In this document: positions 1 through 7,982 of the stretch, in pieces | Layout: every line of letters starts with the position of its first letter | Numbering within the stretch: the stretch's first letter is position 1 | Assembly: GCA_021156225.1 (NCBI GenBank) | Contig: JAJNBN010000034.1 | Coordinates: 1-12,369, forward strand | DNA length: 12,369 nucleotides | Direction: 5' to 3' | DNA from: Verrucomicrobiota bacterium | Lineage (GTDB): Bacteria > Verrucomicrobiota > Verrucomicrobiia > Limisphaerales > JAEYXS01 | Position numbers and translations under genes: made by a program | Notes under the pieces: generated by a model | Databases searched by the model: none | Told to the model about the DNA's origin: nothing | What the model saw: only the letters and a program-made list of their open reading frames with translations

Positions 1-8
1 ACCGCTTC

Positions 9-20
9 TAATCTCACCCC
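9..20 (+). promoter_or_regulatory. possible -10 element directly before ftsK
   Basis: TAATCT at 9-14 is followed by six bases and the ftsK ATG. The same layout (TANNCT, six bases, start codon) occurs before uvrC and the FIST gene. A -35 box would lie outside the window, so only the -10-like part can be judged. If real, the ftsK transcript would be leaderless or nearly so, in line with the absence of a ribosome-binding site. On its own this is weak evidence. Confidence 0.25.
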
Positions 21-2768
21 ATGCCGCGTAAGGATTCGGAAGAAAATAGCAGTAAGGGTCACGGTTTGAACGATGTCATCGGCATCGTGCTCATCGGCGT
101 GGCCGCTTTGCTGTTCCTTTCCTTGTTCTCCCATCATCCGGATGATTTGAATAAGGTTCCGCCACCGGAGGCGATGCATAACTTGGTCGGCAAGATTGGT
201 GCCTATCTGGCGAATGCCGCGTTCTTCGCTTTCGGTGCGGCAGCCTACCTCATTCCCTGCTTCCTTTTGCTATACGGAGTGGCGCAGTTCATCACATCCT
301 TTGAGTATTTGAACCGTCGTTGGGGCTGGGCCATCGTGATGGTGATCGTCACCATGGAGGCGTTCCAGCTTTATGGTGGTCCGCTGGAGACATTGCGCCG
401 GAGCCTTAATGCTCCGAGTGCTGGCGGAGCCTTGGGAGGGATCTTGCACGCCTTCCCCTTTTCCTATTTTGGCACTGCGGGCGCCACGATTATCATTCTT
501 ATCCTCTATTTCATCGGCCTCCTTTATCTGACCAATCACAGCTTTAGGGAAGTTCTGGCCCTGGCCCGCGAGATGAAGCCCAACTTCGCCGGTGCCGGTG
601 CGGATGGTGCCTTGGCCACTGCTCGTCCGGACTTGAGTGAGAAGGAACTGGAGAAGAAAGCCCGCGAACTCGAGAAGCAGGCCAAGAAGCTGAAAGAAGA
701 AGCCGCCCGCGAAGAGAAAGAAAAAGTCGCCCGTGTCGAAGGCGACGAGGCGGAAGCGCTGCCGAAAAAGGCCATGCTCGGTGCCGACATGCAACCCGTG
801 CCGGAACCGACCGTGCGCGATCTCAGCATCCCTGTCGCCCGTCCCGAAGAAGCTGGCGCCACCAAGAAAGCCAAAGGCAAATCCACCGCTCCCGAAACTG
901 CTCCCATGCACGTGGGCGACGTCATCCGCGCCACGGAGATCCCCGCCGCCACCACTGCGGACATCTTGGGCGGTAAGAACAAACCGAAAACGGAAGAATG
1001 GTCGCCCTCCAAAGGTGAACCCGTCATCGCCGAAGTCCGCTCCCTGGAAGTCGCCGAAGACAGTGCGGCTTCCCTCAAGCCCTTGCCCGAAGTGGACGAG
1101 CCACTGCCGATCATCAAGCCCAAGCCCGGTCCCAAGAAGAACAAGCCCATCACCGTCGCCTCCGTACCCCTGATCGGTAACTACCAGTTGCCGCCCATGG
1201 ATTTCTTCCAGTATCCGGACCAGAACGTGAAGCCCACGGAGTCGAAGGAAGAGCTGATGGCGAACGCGCGCTTGATGCAGAACACGCTCGCGCAGTTCGG
1301 TATCGAGGTGCAGCTCGGCGACATCACGAAGGGCCCCACGATCACGCGTTACGAGTTGCATCCCGCACCGGGCGTGAAGCTGGAGAAGATCGCGGGGTTG
1401 AACAACAACATCGCTGCGGCCTTGAAGGCCGAGCGTATCAATATTTTGGCCCCTGTGCCCGGCAAGAGTTCTGTGGGTGTGGAAGTGCCGAACCTGGTGA
1501 AGACCAAGGTCATCATGCGCGACCTGCTAGAATCACCAGAGTGGAAGAACAGCAAGGCACGCATCCCGCTGGCGCTGGGCAAGGACGTGTACGGCAACCC
1601 GATCATCGCGGACCTCGCGGAGATGCCGCACTTGCTCATCGCCGGCAGTACCGGCTCCGGCAAATCCGTTTGCATCAACTCGATCGTCGGTTCCCTGCTT
1701 TACAAGTTCGGTCCTGATCAGGTGCGCTTCGTGATGATCGACCCGAAGGTCGTCGAGTTGCAGCAATACAATGTGCTGCCGCACTTGGTCGTACCTGTGG
1801 TGACTGATCCGAAAAAAGTGATCCTCGCCCTGCGTTGGGTGGTGAATGAGATGGAGAAGCGCTACCAGATCTTCGCGAAGGTCGGCGTGCGCAATATCAA
1901 GTCGTTCAACGAACGTCCGAAAGATAAGCCGAAGGCAGCACCTTCCAACGAGCTGGAACTGCCGCTAACCGCTAAGAAGGAACGCATTGAGGCCGGTGCG
2001 GATGGTTTCGCCGTGGAGCTGGATGAAGAGATCGTGGTGCCGCGTGAAGATGACATCATCATCCCGGAAAAGCTCAGTTACATCGTGGTGATCATCGACG
2101 AGCTCGCGGACCTCATGCTCGTGGCCCCGGCCGATGTTGAGATGGCCATCGCGCGTATCACGCAGATGGCGCGTGCGGCCGGCATCCATTGCATCGTCGC
2201 GACACAACGTCCTTCCGTGGACGTCATCACCGGTGTCATCAAGGCGAACATCCCCGCGCGTATCGCCTTCCAAGTGGCATCCCGCGTGGACTCGCGCACG
2301 ATCTTGGATGCTATGGGTGCGCATAATCTGCTGGGCAAAGGCGACATGCTTTATCTGCCGCCCGGCTCCGCGAAGCTCATCCGTGCGCAAGGCGTACTCA
2401 TCACGGATCATGAGATCCAGTGCGCCGTGGATTTCATCGCCAAGCAGGGCAAGCCAAGCTACGAGATGGAGATCCATCAGCAATTGCAGAAACCCGTGAG
2501 CAGCTCCGATGGCGGCTCCGGCGGTGGCGGTGGTGGTGCGGGCGATGAAGACGAAGACATCATCGAGCAATGCATCGAGGTCATCCGCAGCGAACAGAAA
2601 GCCAGCGTGTCCTTGTTGCAACGCCGCTTGCGCCTAGGCTACACCCGCGCGGCCCGCATCATGGATGAGCTGGAAAATCGCGGCATCGTCGGCCCGAGCA
2701 AAGGTGCCGAACCTCGGGATATCCTCATCGACCTGGACGGCGGTGGTGCGGACGGCGCAGGGCAGTAA
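21..2768 (+). CDS. ftsK: DNA translocase FtsK/SpoIIIE
   Basis: This is the septal DNA pump that uses ATP to move chromosome termini through the closing division site and to activate dimer resolution at dif. The 915-residue protein has four predicted membrane helices (about 18-37, 64-92, 101-118 and 150-171). A Lys/Glu-rich probable coiled coil (about 206-240) and a Pro/Lys-rich linker run to about 395, followed by the RecA-like motor. Walker A is GSTGSGKS at 542-549, Walker B ends in IIDELADL with D693-E694, and the ATQRPSVDVITG motif follows. A Gly-rich hinge (831-841) precedes the C-terminal winged-helix gamma domain (about 846-908), which in the family reads KOPS sequences. The length lies between Bacillus SpoIIIE (about 790) and E. 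coli FtsK (about 1330), mainly through the linker. The ATG at 21 is the natural start because the membrane domain begins right after it. No Shine-Dalgarno is visible, but TAATCT lies six bases upstream. The gene appears to stand alone. Confidence 0.97.
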   Translation: MPRKDSEENSSKGHGLNDVIGIVLIGVAALLFLSLFSHHPDDLNKVPPPEAMHNLVGKIGAYLANAAFFAFGAAAYLIPCFLLLYGVAQFITSFEYLNRRWGWAIVMVIVTMEAFQLYGGPLETLRRSLNAPSAGGALGGILHAFPFSYFGTAGATIIILILYFIGLLYLTNHSFREVLALAREMKPNFAGAGADGALATARPDLSEKELEKKARELEKQAKKLKEEAAREEKEKVARVEGDEAEALPKKAMLGADMQPVPEPTVRDLSIPVARPEEAGATKKAKGKSTAPETAPMHVGDVIRATEIPAATTADILGGKNKPKTEEWSPSKGEPVIAEVRSLEVAEDSAASLKPLPEVDEPLPIIKPKPGPKKNKPITVASVPLIGNYQLPPMDFFQYPDQNVKPTESKEELMANARLMQNTLAQFGIEVQLGDITKGPTITRYELHPAPGVKLEKIAGLNNNIAAALKAERINILAPVPGKSSVGVEVPNLVKTKVIMRDLLESPEWKNSKARIPLALGKDVYGNPIIADLAEMPHLLIAGSTGSGKSVCINSIVGSLLYKFGPDQVRFVMIDPKVVELQQYNVLPHLVVPVVTDPKKVILALRWVVNEMEKRYQIFAKVGVRNIKSFNERPKDKPKAAPSNELELPLTAKKERIEAGADGFAVELDEEIVVPREDDIIIPEKLSYIVVIIDELADLMLVAPADVEMAIARITQMARAAGIHCIVATQRPSVDVITGVIKANIPARIAFQVASRVDSRTILDAMGAHNLLGKGDMLYLPPGSAKLIRAQGVLITDHEIQCAVDFIAKQGKPSYEMEIHQQLQKPVSSSDGGSGGGGGGAGDEDEDIIEQCIEVIRSEQKASVSLLQRRLRLGYTRAARIMDELENRGIVGPSKGAEPRDILIDLDGGGADGAGQ

Positions 2769-2839
2769 GATTCAAGCAGACGACCAGTGGTGCCGTGGCC
2801 AAAGCGTTCCCAAGTTTCAGCAGAATGTGACCAGCTTCT

Positions 2840-2860
2840 CCTTCTCCCCAAGGGAGAAGG
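2840..2860. repeat. intergenic hairpin, REP-like palindrome 1
   Basis: Two 9-base arms pair perfectly: CCTTCTCCC (2840-2848) and GGGAGAAGG (2852-2860), with a three-base loop. It is followed by CCGGGATGAGGGGG. Such CTCCC/GGGAG palindromes next to GATGAGGG or GGTGAGGG are a familiar kind of dispersed intergenic repeat. It lies about 70 bases after the ftsK stop. With no T-run after it, it is a poor Rho-independent terminator but could still stabilise the 3' end of the ftsK mRNA. Confidence 0.6.
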
Positions 2861-2929
2861 CCGGGATGAGGGGGAAGCAGACACACTAACGAACAGCGCC
2901 TCTGATTGTTAACCTGCGTGAAATGTTGC

Positions 2930-2974
2930 CTCTCTTCTTAATGAGGAGAGACGGGTTCCGCCCCAAGCGGAACC
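2930..2974. repeat. tandem pair of intergenic hairpins, REP-like
   Basis: Two hairpins lie side by side. The first pairs 2930-2937 with 2943-2950 (CTCTCTTC against GAGGAGAG, one mismatch). The second pairs GGTTCCGC (2954-2961) with GCGGAACC (2967-2974) perfectly around a five-base loop. The next bases, GGGTGAGGAGTGAG, resemble the GATGAGGGGG flank of the hairpin at 2840-2860, so both may belong to one repeat family. They occupy the gap before the FAD oxidoreductase gene, starting about 100 bases upstream of it. Confidence 0.55.
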
Positions 2975-3027
2975 GGGTGAGGAGTGAGTCGAAGCACGGC
3001 GCGCGAAAATGACCGCTGTGCGTTACT

Positions 3028-4233
3028 TTGATAAGTGATTTTGTGGATACGTACCGTTGTGACATTTTGATCGTAGGTGGCGGCATCGCGGGCCTTTGGA
3101 CCGCGAACCGGTTGCTGCAGGCTGGCTGGAATGTCTTGCTGCTGGAATCCGTTGCGCTCGGCGCCGTCCAGACCTTGGCCTCCCAAGGCATCATGCACAG
3201 TGGTGTGAAGTACGGCATCGATGGCAGCAACCGTGAGATCGCTCAACAGTTGAAGACGCTGCCACCGCGCTGGATGGATTGCCTGGCGGGCAAAGGCGAG
3301 CTGGACCTCAGCACCGTGAAGGTCCTCTCACCGGATCAATATCTCTGGTCGCGCGATCGCCTGGTCGGCGGCTTCACTTCCTCCATGGCCGGCAAAGCGA
3401 TGCAAGGCGAAGTGGAAGACGTCCCCAAGGAACGTTGGCCGGAAGTGCTGAAAGCCAATCCCCCGAGCGGCTCCCTCTACGCGGTCAAGGAAGCGATCCT
3501 CGACATTCAATCCGTCGTCCAGAGTCTCGCCAAACCTTTGCGGGGCCGGGCCATCATCGGACAGATCACCAAGTTTCATACGAGCGATAAAGGTGTCGAT
3601 GCCTTGGAAGTAAGTATCGCTGGCGGACAAATGATTCGTCTCGAAGCCGGCGCCTTTGTTTTCACCGCCGGTGAAGGCAACGAGCAAGCCGCCGTCGCTC
3701 TCGGCTTCGGCATGGAAGTCACGCAACGTCGTCCCTTGCGCATGGTGCTCGCGAAAGGTTTGCCTCAGCCTGTTTACGGCCACTGCGTCACCACCAGTCC
3801 CAAGCCGCGCGCGACCATCACCTCGCATCCGTACGAAGGCAAATGGGTCTGGTATCTCGGTGGCGAGATCGCCGAGAAAGGCGCGGCCATGAGCGATGCG
3901 GACACGCTCAAGCGTGCCAAGTCGGAGATGGAGAGCATCTTTCCTTCGCTTAACTGGAACGACGTGGAATGGGCGTGCTTCGCCGTGGATCGTGCCGAGC
4001 CGCGCGATCCAAAAAGCCAGTTGCCACCCGAGCCACGCCTGCTCGCGCGCGGAAACAGCATCATCGCATGGCCCACCAAGCTCGTGTACGCGCCTCTGCT
4101 CGCGGACCAAGTCATGAAGTCCTTGCCTGCTCTGGGACTTCAGCCAACGGCACCAGGAGATTTCTCCCAGCTTCCCGCTGCAGAAGTGGGCCAACTGCCC
4201 TGGCAACAATCCTTGCAGTGGATCCGGCTATGA
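3028..4233 (+). CDS. FAD-dependent oxidoreductase, DAO family
   Basis: This is a 401-residue flavoprotein of the D-amino-acid-oxidase/glycerol-3-phosphate-dehydrogenase type. The N-terminal Rossmann fold shows VGGGIAGLW at 16-24 (G17, G19 and G22 of the dinucleotide motif) and ends its second strand with E40, which usually binds the ribose of FAD. A segment rich in S, Q, G and H follows (SQGIMHSGVKYG), recalling the flavin-facing loop of LhgO and other DAO members. Late in the protein, DRAEPRDPKSQLPPEPRL is of the kind that closes the FAD site. The amino or hydroxy-acid substrate cannot be named. There is no in-frame ATG before the Rossmann fold. The start is TTG at 3028 or GTG at 3043, and a stop at 3010 excludes anything longer than a CTG at 3016. 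No signal peptide is seen, so it is cytoplasmic. The 3' end overlaps the next gene by ATGA, indicating translational coupling. Confidence 0.88.
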   Translation: MISDFVDTYRCDILIVGGGIAGLWTANRLLQAGWNVLLLESVALGAVQTLASQGIMHSGVKYGIDGSNREIAQQLKTLPPRWMDCLAGKGELDLSTVKVLSPDQYLWSRDRLVGGFTSSMAGKAMQGEVEDVPKERWPEVLKANPPSGSLYAVKEAILDIQSVVQSLAKPLRGRAIIGQITKFHTSDKGVDALEVSIAGGQMIRLEAGAFVFTAGEGNEQAAVALGFGMEVTQRRPLRMVLAKGLPQPVYGHCVTTSPKPRATITSHPYEGKWVWYLGGEIAEKGAAMSDADTLKRAKSEMESIFPSLNWNDVEWACFAVDRAEPRDPKSQLPPEPRLLARGNSIIAWPTKLVYAPLLADQVMKSLPALGLQPTAPGDFSQLPAAEVGQLPWQQSLQWIRL

Positions 4234-5030
4234 ACACCGTGCCTCAGCGTCAATTCGGTAAGCTCGACTTGCGCGGCAGCGTCATCGGCCTCGGCACCGT
4301 GAAATGGGGACGCAATCAAAAGGTGAAGTATGCGCCCTTTGAACTTCCTTCCGATGAAGCGCTCGTTCAATTGCTGGACACCGCCGAATCCCTCGGCATC
4401 AACGTCATCGATACCGCGCCGGCGTATGGCATCTCCGAGGAGCGCGTGGGCAAGTTGTTGCAAGGACGGCGCGAGCGGTTCCTATTGATGAGCAAAGTGG
4501 GCGAGGAATTCGTGAACGGTGAATCGCACTACGAATTCAGCGCCGCAGGAGTGGAGCGCAGCATCACCCGCAGCTTGCAGCGTCTGCACACGGATCGCTT
4601 GGACCTCGTTATGCTGCATTGCGCACCCGATGACCTGAGCGCCATCACCGGCTCTCCGGCCTTGGAGACGCTGGCGAAATTGAAAGCGAAAGGCCTGCTC
4701 CGTTACTACGGTGTTTCCTCCATGACCCTCGAAGGCGGGATGAAAGCCGTGGAACTGAGTGATGCCGTGATGGTCGCCTGGAATTTTGAGTATCGCGCCC
4801 AGGAAGAAGTCCTCCGCGCTGCCGGACGCCAAGGCAAAGCTGCCTTGCTCAAACGCGCTCTATTATCCGGCAACCTGCACCAGCCGAGTACGGGAAAAAA
4901 TCTGGTGGAGACCTGCGTGCATGCCGCGTTGGATTTACCGGAAGTCTCCTCGCTCGTCGCTGGGACGATCAATGTCACCCACCTGCGCGAGAACGCCGCC
5001 GCCGCCATGAACTGGTCACGCGGCGGCTAG
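4230..5030 (+). CDS. aldo/keto reductase
   Basis: This 266-residue protein is an NAD(P)H-dependent carbonyl reductase or alcohol dehydrogenase of the AKR superfamily. The four catalytic residues of the family are all present: D61 and Y66 (in DTAPAYG), K89 (in MSKVG) and H130 (in MLHCAPD). RYYGVSS and the C-terminal VAGTINVTHLRENA match the cofactor side of the barrel. It is shorter than typical members (300-330 residues), which fits a compact barrel with reduced loops. The open frame extends upstream to 3969, but that part lies inside the oxidoreductase gene. The ATG at 4230 overlaps the oxidoreductase stop (ATGA) and places the first strand of the barrel correctly. It probably works with the upstream flavoenzyme in one pathway, although the substrate is unknown. 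Its last 15 bases overlap the convergent LysR gene. Confidence 0.9.
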   Translation: MNTVPQRQFGKLDLRGSVIGLGTVKWGRNQKVKYAPFELPSDEALVQLLDTAESLGINVIDTAPAYGISEERVGKLLQGRRERFLLMSKVGEEFVNGESHYEFSAAGVERSITRSLQRLHTDRLDLVMLHCAPDDLSAITGSPALETLAKLKAKGLLRYYGVSSMTLEGGMKAVELSDAVMVAWNFEYRAQEEVLRAAGRQGKAALLKRALLSGNLHQPSTGKNLVETCVHAALDLPEVSSLVAGTINVTHLRENAAAAMNWSRGG

Positions 5031-5957
5031 CTCGGCTTGCTGCTTATCTGCGCCGGTTTTGCTCCGCACTTTTTCTTCCGTCCTTCCTTGGGCGAATTTC
5101 TTAAAAAATTCCCGCACTACTTTTAATATCGGATGGTTCGAGCGTTGTTTTTGGAAAATGGCGGCGATCGGCCGGATCACCCTGATCTGCTCCGGGAAAA
5201 TCTCCACCAGTTCGCCCGTGGCGAGCGCGTCCCTCACCGTCGCTTCCGGAAGCCACGTGAAGCCATTGGTCGCCCGCACTGCTTTTACCACCGTATCCGG
5301 ATGCTCAAACTGCAACGTGGGCACGGTGTGATAGTCTAATTCCTGCAAAGCCCGCTGCACGAGCTGCTCGGTGGCCGGATCGGGGGTGTAAGCCACGAAC
5401 GATTGTCTCGTCGTGCTCAGCGGTTTGCCCCGCATGCCCGAGGTCGGTGAGGCGACGAGGCGCAAAGATTCTTCCGCCACGATCACCGTCTCAAAGCGGT
5501 CATCCTTCCGCGGACACGCGACCAAGGCGAAATCAGCCACGTTTCCCGCGACATCCGCATAAATCCGGCTCGCCGTTTGATAGGCAGCTTGCAGGCGTAT
5601 CTGGGGATGCTGCGTTTGCAATTCCGTCATCAGCCGCGGCAGCCATTCCACGCCGAGATTGGCCGTGGTCACCACTTGCAGATCACCGCCCACTTGCTGC
5701 TCCAGCGCCACCATCCGGACCTTCAAATCCTCGATGGCCTGCAACATCTCCTGCGCCGTCTGTCGCAACGCCTCGCCTGCAGGAGTAAGGCGGAACCGGC
5801 GGCGGCTGCGCTCCACGAGTTGTGCGGAAAACTCCTCCTCCAGCCCGCCGATCTGCTGGCTTACGGCTGGTTGCGTGATGCCGTTGCGGCTCGCCGTCTC
5901 GCTGAAACTGCCGCTCTCGGCCAGGTCCACAAACACTTTTAAACTGGTGATGCGCAT
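5016..5957 (-). CDS. LysR-family transcriptional regulator
   Basis: This is a one-component DNA-binding regulator. Numbered from the chosen start, residues 1-60 form the winged helix-turn-helix (LKVFVDLAESGSFSETA, then TQPAVSQQI, then the wing ending in LTPAGEAL). A linker helix (about 62-90) and an effector-binding domain (about 93-290) follow, and the protein ends in a charged tail. Three starts are possible: GTG at 6023, ATG at 5963 and ATG at 5957. I prefer 5957 because GGGA lies six bases before it and the HTH then begins at the usual distance from the N-terminus, giving 313 residues. The gene converges on the aldo/keto reductase with a 15-base overlap. It lies 122 bases downstream of uvrC on the same strand. 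LysR proteins usually control neighbouring genes, so the oxidoreductase/aldo-keto reductase pair is a candidate target, although it is convergent rather than divergent. The effector is unknown. Confidence 0.93.
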   Translation of the reverse strand: MRITSLKVFVDLAESGSFSETASRNGITQPAVSQQIGGLEEEFSAQLVERSRRRFRLTPAGEALRQTAQEMLQAIEDLKVRMVALEQQVGGDLQVVTTANLGVEWLPRLMTELQTQHPQIRLQAAYQTASRIYADVAGNVADFALVACPRKDDRFETVIVAEESLRLVASPTSGMRGKPLSTTRQSFVAYTPDPATEQLVQRALQELDYHTVPTLQFEHPDTVVKAVRATNGFTWLPEATVRDALATGELVEIFPEQIRVIRPIAAIFQKQRSNHPILKVVREFFKKFAQGRTEEKVRSKTGADKQQAELAAA

Positions 5958-6079
5958 GTTCATTCCCGTGCTCAAGGGCACAGTTCCTACCATCCTTTGA
6001 CCGGGCTGATGTTGGAGACTCACGCAGAATCTGAGGAAAGAAACAGACGCAGAATGTTCCGTCGAGAGAACTGGAGAAA

Positions 6080-7849
6080 CTATTTCGACCGTGCTTCCAA
6101 GAAAGTCTTCAACTCCTGCGCCGCCTTGCCGCCAAAGCCCGGCACCTCCGCCAGTTGCTCTACGGTAGCCATGCGCAAGCGCTGCACCGAACCGAACTTC
6201 TTGAGCAACGCCGACTTGCGCGCCTGCCCGATGCCTGGGAACTCATCCAAAATGCTCTCAGAGATCTTCTTGATGCGCAGCTGCGCGTTGTAAGTGTTCG
6301 CAAACCGGTGCGACTCATCCCGCACCCGCTGCAACAGCTTCAAAGCCCCCGTATCATGACTCAACCGCAGCGGCTCCGATTCACCTGGCCGATAAATCTC
6401 CTCATACTCCTTCGCGAGGCCAATGATGGGAATGCTCTGCAAACCCAGCTTCGCCAGTTCCTCACACGCCGCATTGAGCTGTCCCTTGCCACCGTCGATC
6501 AGGATGAGGTCCGGCAGCTTCGCCTTGGCCGGCGGCTTTGGCACCCAAGGCGCATTCATTTCCTCAGAAGGCTCCATCGTCGGATGGTCTGACTCCACCG
6601 GCTCACTTTCCGCATCACCGCCGGGTGATGGCAACGGCATCAGCACCGGTGGTGGCTGACCGGGTGAACGTATCGCCGCCGCATCCTGATTCTTCTTCGG
6701 CCGCTTGCCCTGCCACGCATCGCTTACATCATCCACTGCGCGTTGCAGCTCATCCTTGCTCGCGCCACCGCCCGTATCCGGTGTCTTTTCTTCCGCAGGC
6801 AACGCCTCGCCTTTGATCTCCTTGATCAGCCGCGCATAGCGCCGATGGATCGTCTCCGCCATGCACGCGAAGTCGTTCTGCTCCGTCACCGTCTTCATCT
6901 TGAAACGCCGATAATTCGAGCGATCCGGCCGCCCGTGCCAGAAGCTCACCATGGAGGACACCATGAACGTGCCGCTGATGTTCGAGATGTCGTAGCCCTC
7001 GATCCGCTCCGGCGCCTTCGCCAGCCCCAGCAGGCGCCCCAGCTCGCGCATATCCGCCTCCGGATTGATCGCCACCGGCAGTTTGTACGGAATGCGCTCG
7101 AACTTCTCCGTCTTCTGCGTCGTGCGTTTCAGATCGGTGAGCAAGTCACGCAACTGCGCCGCCTTCTCGAAATCCAGCTTCGCCGCTGCCGCCTTCATCT
7201 CCACATCCAGTTGCCCCACCATCTCGTCGCACTGGCCATCCAGGAAATCGCAACCGGCCACCACTTGCAGCAGATACTGCTCCCGCGTCACGTTGCCGAT
7301 GCAGGGTGCGGTGCAGACCTTCAGATGTGCGTAGAGACAATGTTTGTAATCCGCCTCGGTCGGCGTGAGCGGACGGCACCCGCGCAGATTAAACTTCTGC
7401 CGCACCAGATGCAGCGTGCGCCGCAATGCCCCCGAGTCCGGGAACGGCCCGAAATAACGCGCGCCGTCATCATGCTTTTGGCGCGTGAGCGTGAAGCGCG
7501 GGATGGGATCGTTCAGGTTCACCTTCAGCATGATGAACCGCTTGTCATCGCGGAAGCTGATGTTGTAACGCGGATGAAATTCCTTGATGAGCTTGCTCTC
7601 CAGCAGCAACGCCTCCGGCTCGCTCTTCACCGTGTGCGTGTCGAAATCATGGATGGCATCCACCAGTGCATTGAACTTCAAGTCCCAGCCCATGCGCCGC
7701 GAGGGATGAAAATACTGGCTCACGCGCTTGCGCAGATCGCGCGCCTTGCCCACATAGATCACCGTGCCGAAACGGTCCTTCATCAGGTAAACCCCCGGTT
7801 TATGGGTTACCTGGCTCAGCTTGTTGCGTATGTGATCCGTGACGGGCAC
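6080..7849 (-). CDS. uvrC: excinuclease ABC subunit C, unusual architecture
   Basis: UvrC makes both incisions around DNA lesions after UvrAB has marked them. The 589-residue protein has the N-terminal GIY-YIG nuclease (GVY at 19-21, YVG at 32-34, then R and N-rich motifs to about 100). Four cysteines (C158, C171, C179 and C183) have the spacing that binds an iron-sulfur cluster in E. coli UvrC. The UVR helix pair that contacts UvrB lies at about 217-243. The RNase H-like 5' nuclease has D287 (EGYDIS), D452 (LIDGGKGQ) and H514 (RDESH), and the helix-hairpin-helix tail lies at about 532-586. Two things differ from E. coli. Only about 44 residues separate the UVR motif from D287, where E. coli has about 160. 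A Pro/Glu-rich, low-complexity insert (about 347-444) splits the RNase H-like domain. The start is GTG at 7849, since an in-frame TAA lies four codons upstream and the first ATG is within the nuclease fold. Confidence 0.97.
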   Translation of the reverse strand: MPVTDHIRNKLSQVTHKPGVYLMKDRFGTVIYVGKARDLRKRVSQYFHPSRRMGWDLKFNALVDAIHDFDTHTVKSEPEALLLESKLIKEFHPRYNISFRDDKRFIMLKVNLNDPIPRFTLTRQKHDDGARYFGPFPDSGALRRTLHLVRQKFNLRGCRPLTPTEADYKHCLYAHLKVCTAPCIGNVTREQYLLQVVAGCDFLDGQCDEMVGQLDVEMKAAAAKLDFEKAAQLRDLLTDLKRTTQKTEKFERIPYKLPVAINPEADMRELGRLLGLAKAPERIEGYDISNISGTFMVSSMVSFWHGRPDRSNYRRFKMKTVTEQNDFACMAETIHRRYARLIKEIKGEALPAEEKTPDTGGGASKDELQRAVDDVSDAWQGKRPKKNQDAAAIRSPGQPPPVLMPLPSPGGDAESEPVESDHPTMEPSEEMNAPWVPKPPAKAKLPDLILIDGGKGQLNAACEELAKLGLQSIPIIGLAKEYEEIYRPGESEPLRLSHDTGALKLLQRVRDESHRFANTYNAQLRIKKISESILDEFPGIGQARKSALLKKFGSVQRLRMATVEQLAEVPGFGGKAAQELKTFLEARSK

Positions 7850-7884
7850 ACGAATAGTTTACCGGATATGGTCTGATGTGCAAA
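7850..7884 (-). promoter_or_regulatory. possible uvrC promoter, leaderless layout
   Basis: On the minus strand, TTTGCA (7879-7884) is followed after 17 bases by TAAACT (7856-7861), then six bases and the GTG start of uvrC. Each hexamer matches the sigma-70 consensus at four of six positions. With a usual -10-to-start distance the transcript would begin at or next to the GTG. No Shine-Dalgarno is visible in this stretch, which fits that reading. Confidence 0.35.
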
Positions 7885-7982
7885 TGGAGGAATGGTCCAT
7901 ATAGCTTTCGTTGTTTAAAGGTCTGCGAACGATTTCAGATGACACCGCATTCCCGCCCCAGTTAGATACGAGCACATCACCT

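Noticed and set aside
270..1361. Long minus-strand open frame (363 codons) opposite ftsK
   Set aside because: It lies wholly within a well-supported gene. The translation is rich in Phe, Gly, Arg and His with no recognisable motif, as expected for the complement of GC-rich codons.
2769..2889. Short open frames between ftsK and the oxidoreductase
   Set aside because: They cover the hairpin repeats, have no ribosome-binding site and resemble no protein.
3969..4229. Upstream extension of the aldo/keto reductase frame
   Set aside because: These 87 codons overlap the oxidoreductase in another frame and are Arg/Ala-rich. The family fold starts with the ATG at 4230.
5968..5981. GTGC-N6-GCAC dyad before the LysR start
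   Set aside because: Four-base arms are too short to support an operator without comparative data.
5964..6023. Longer LysR start at GTG 6023
   Set aside because: It adds about 22 residues before the HTH that the family lacks, and no ribosome-binding site precedes it.
6743..7876. Plus-strand open frame of 377 codons opposite uvrC
   Set aside because: The Arg/His/Leu-rich translation has no domain and it is antisense to conserved UvrC domains.
7911..7982. TTG start adding 24 residues to the Tat lipoprotein
   Set aside because: It would bury the twin-arginine signal inside the protein. The ATG at 7983 puts it at the N-terminus.
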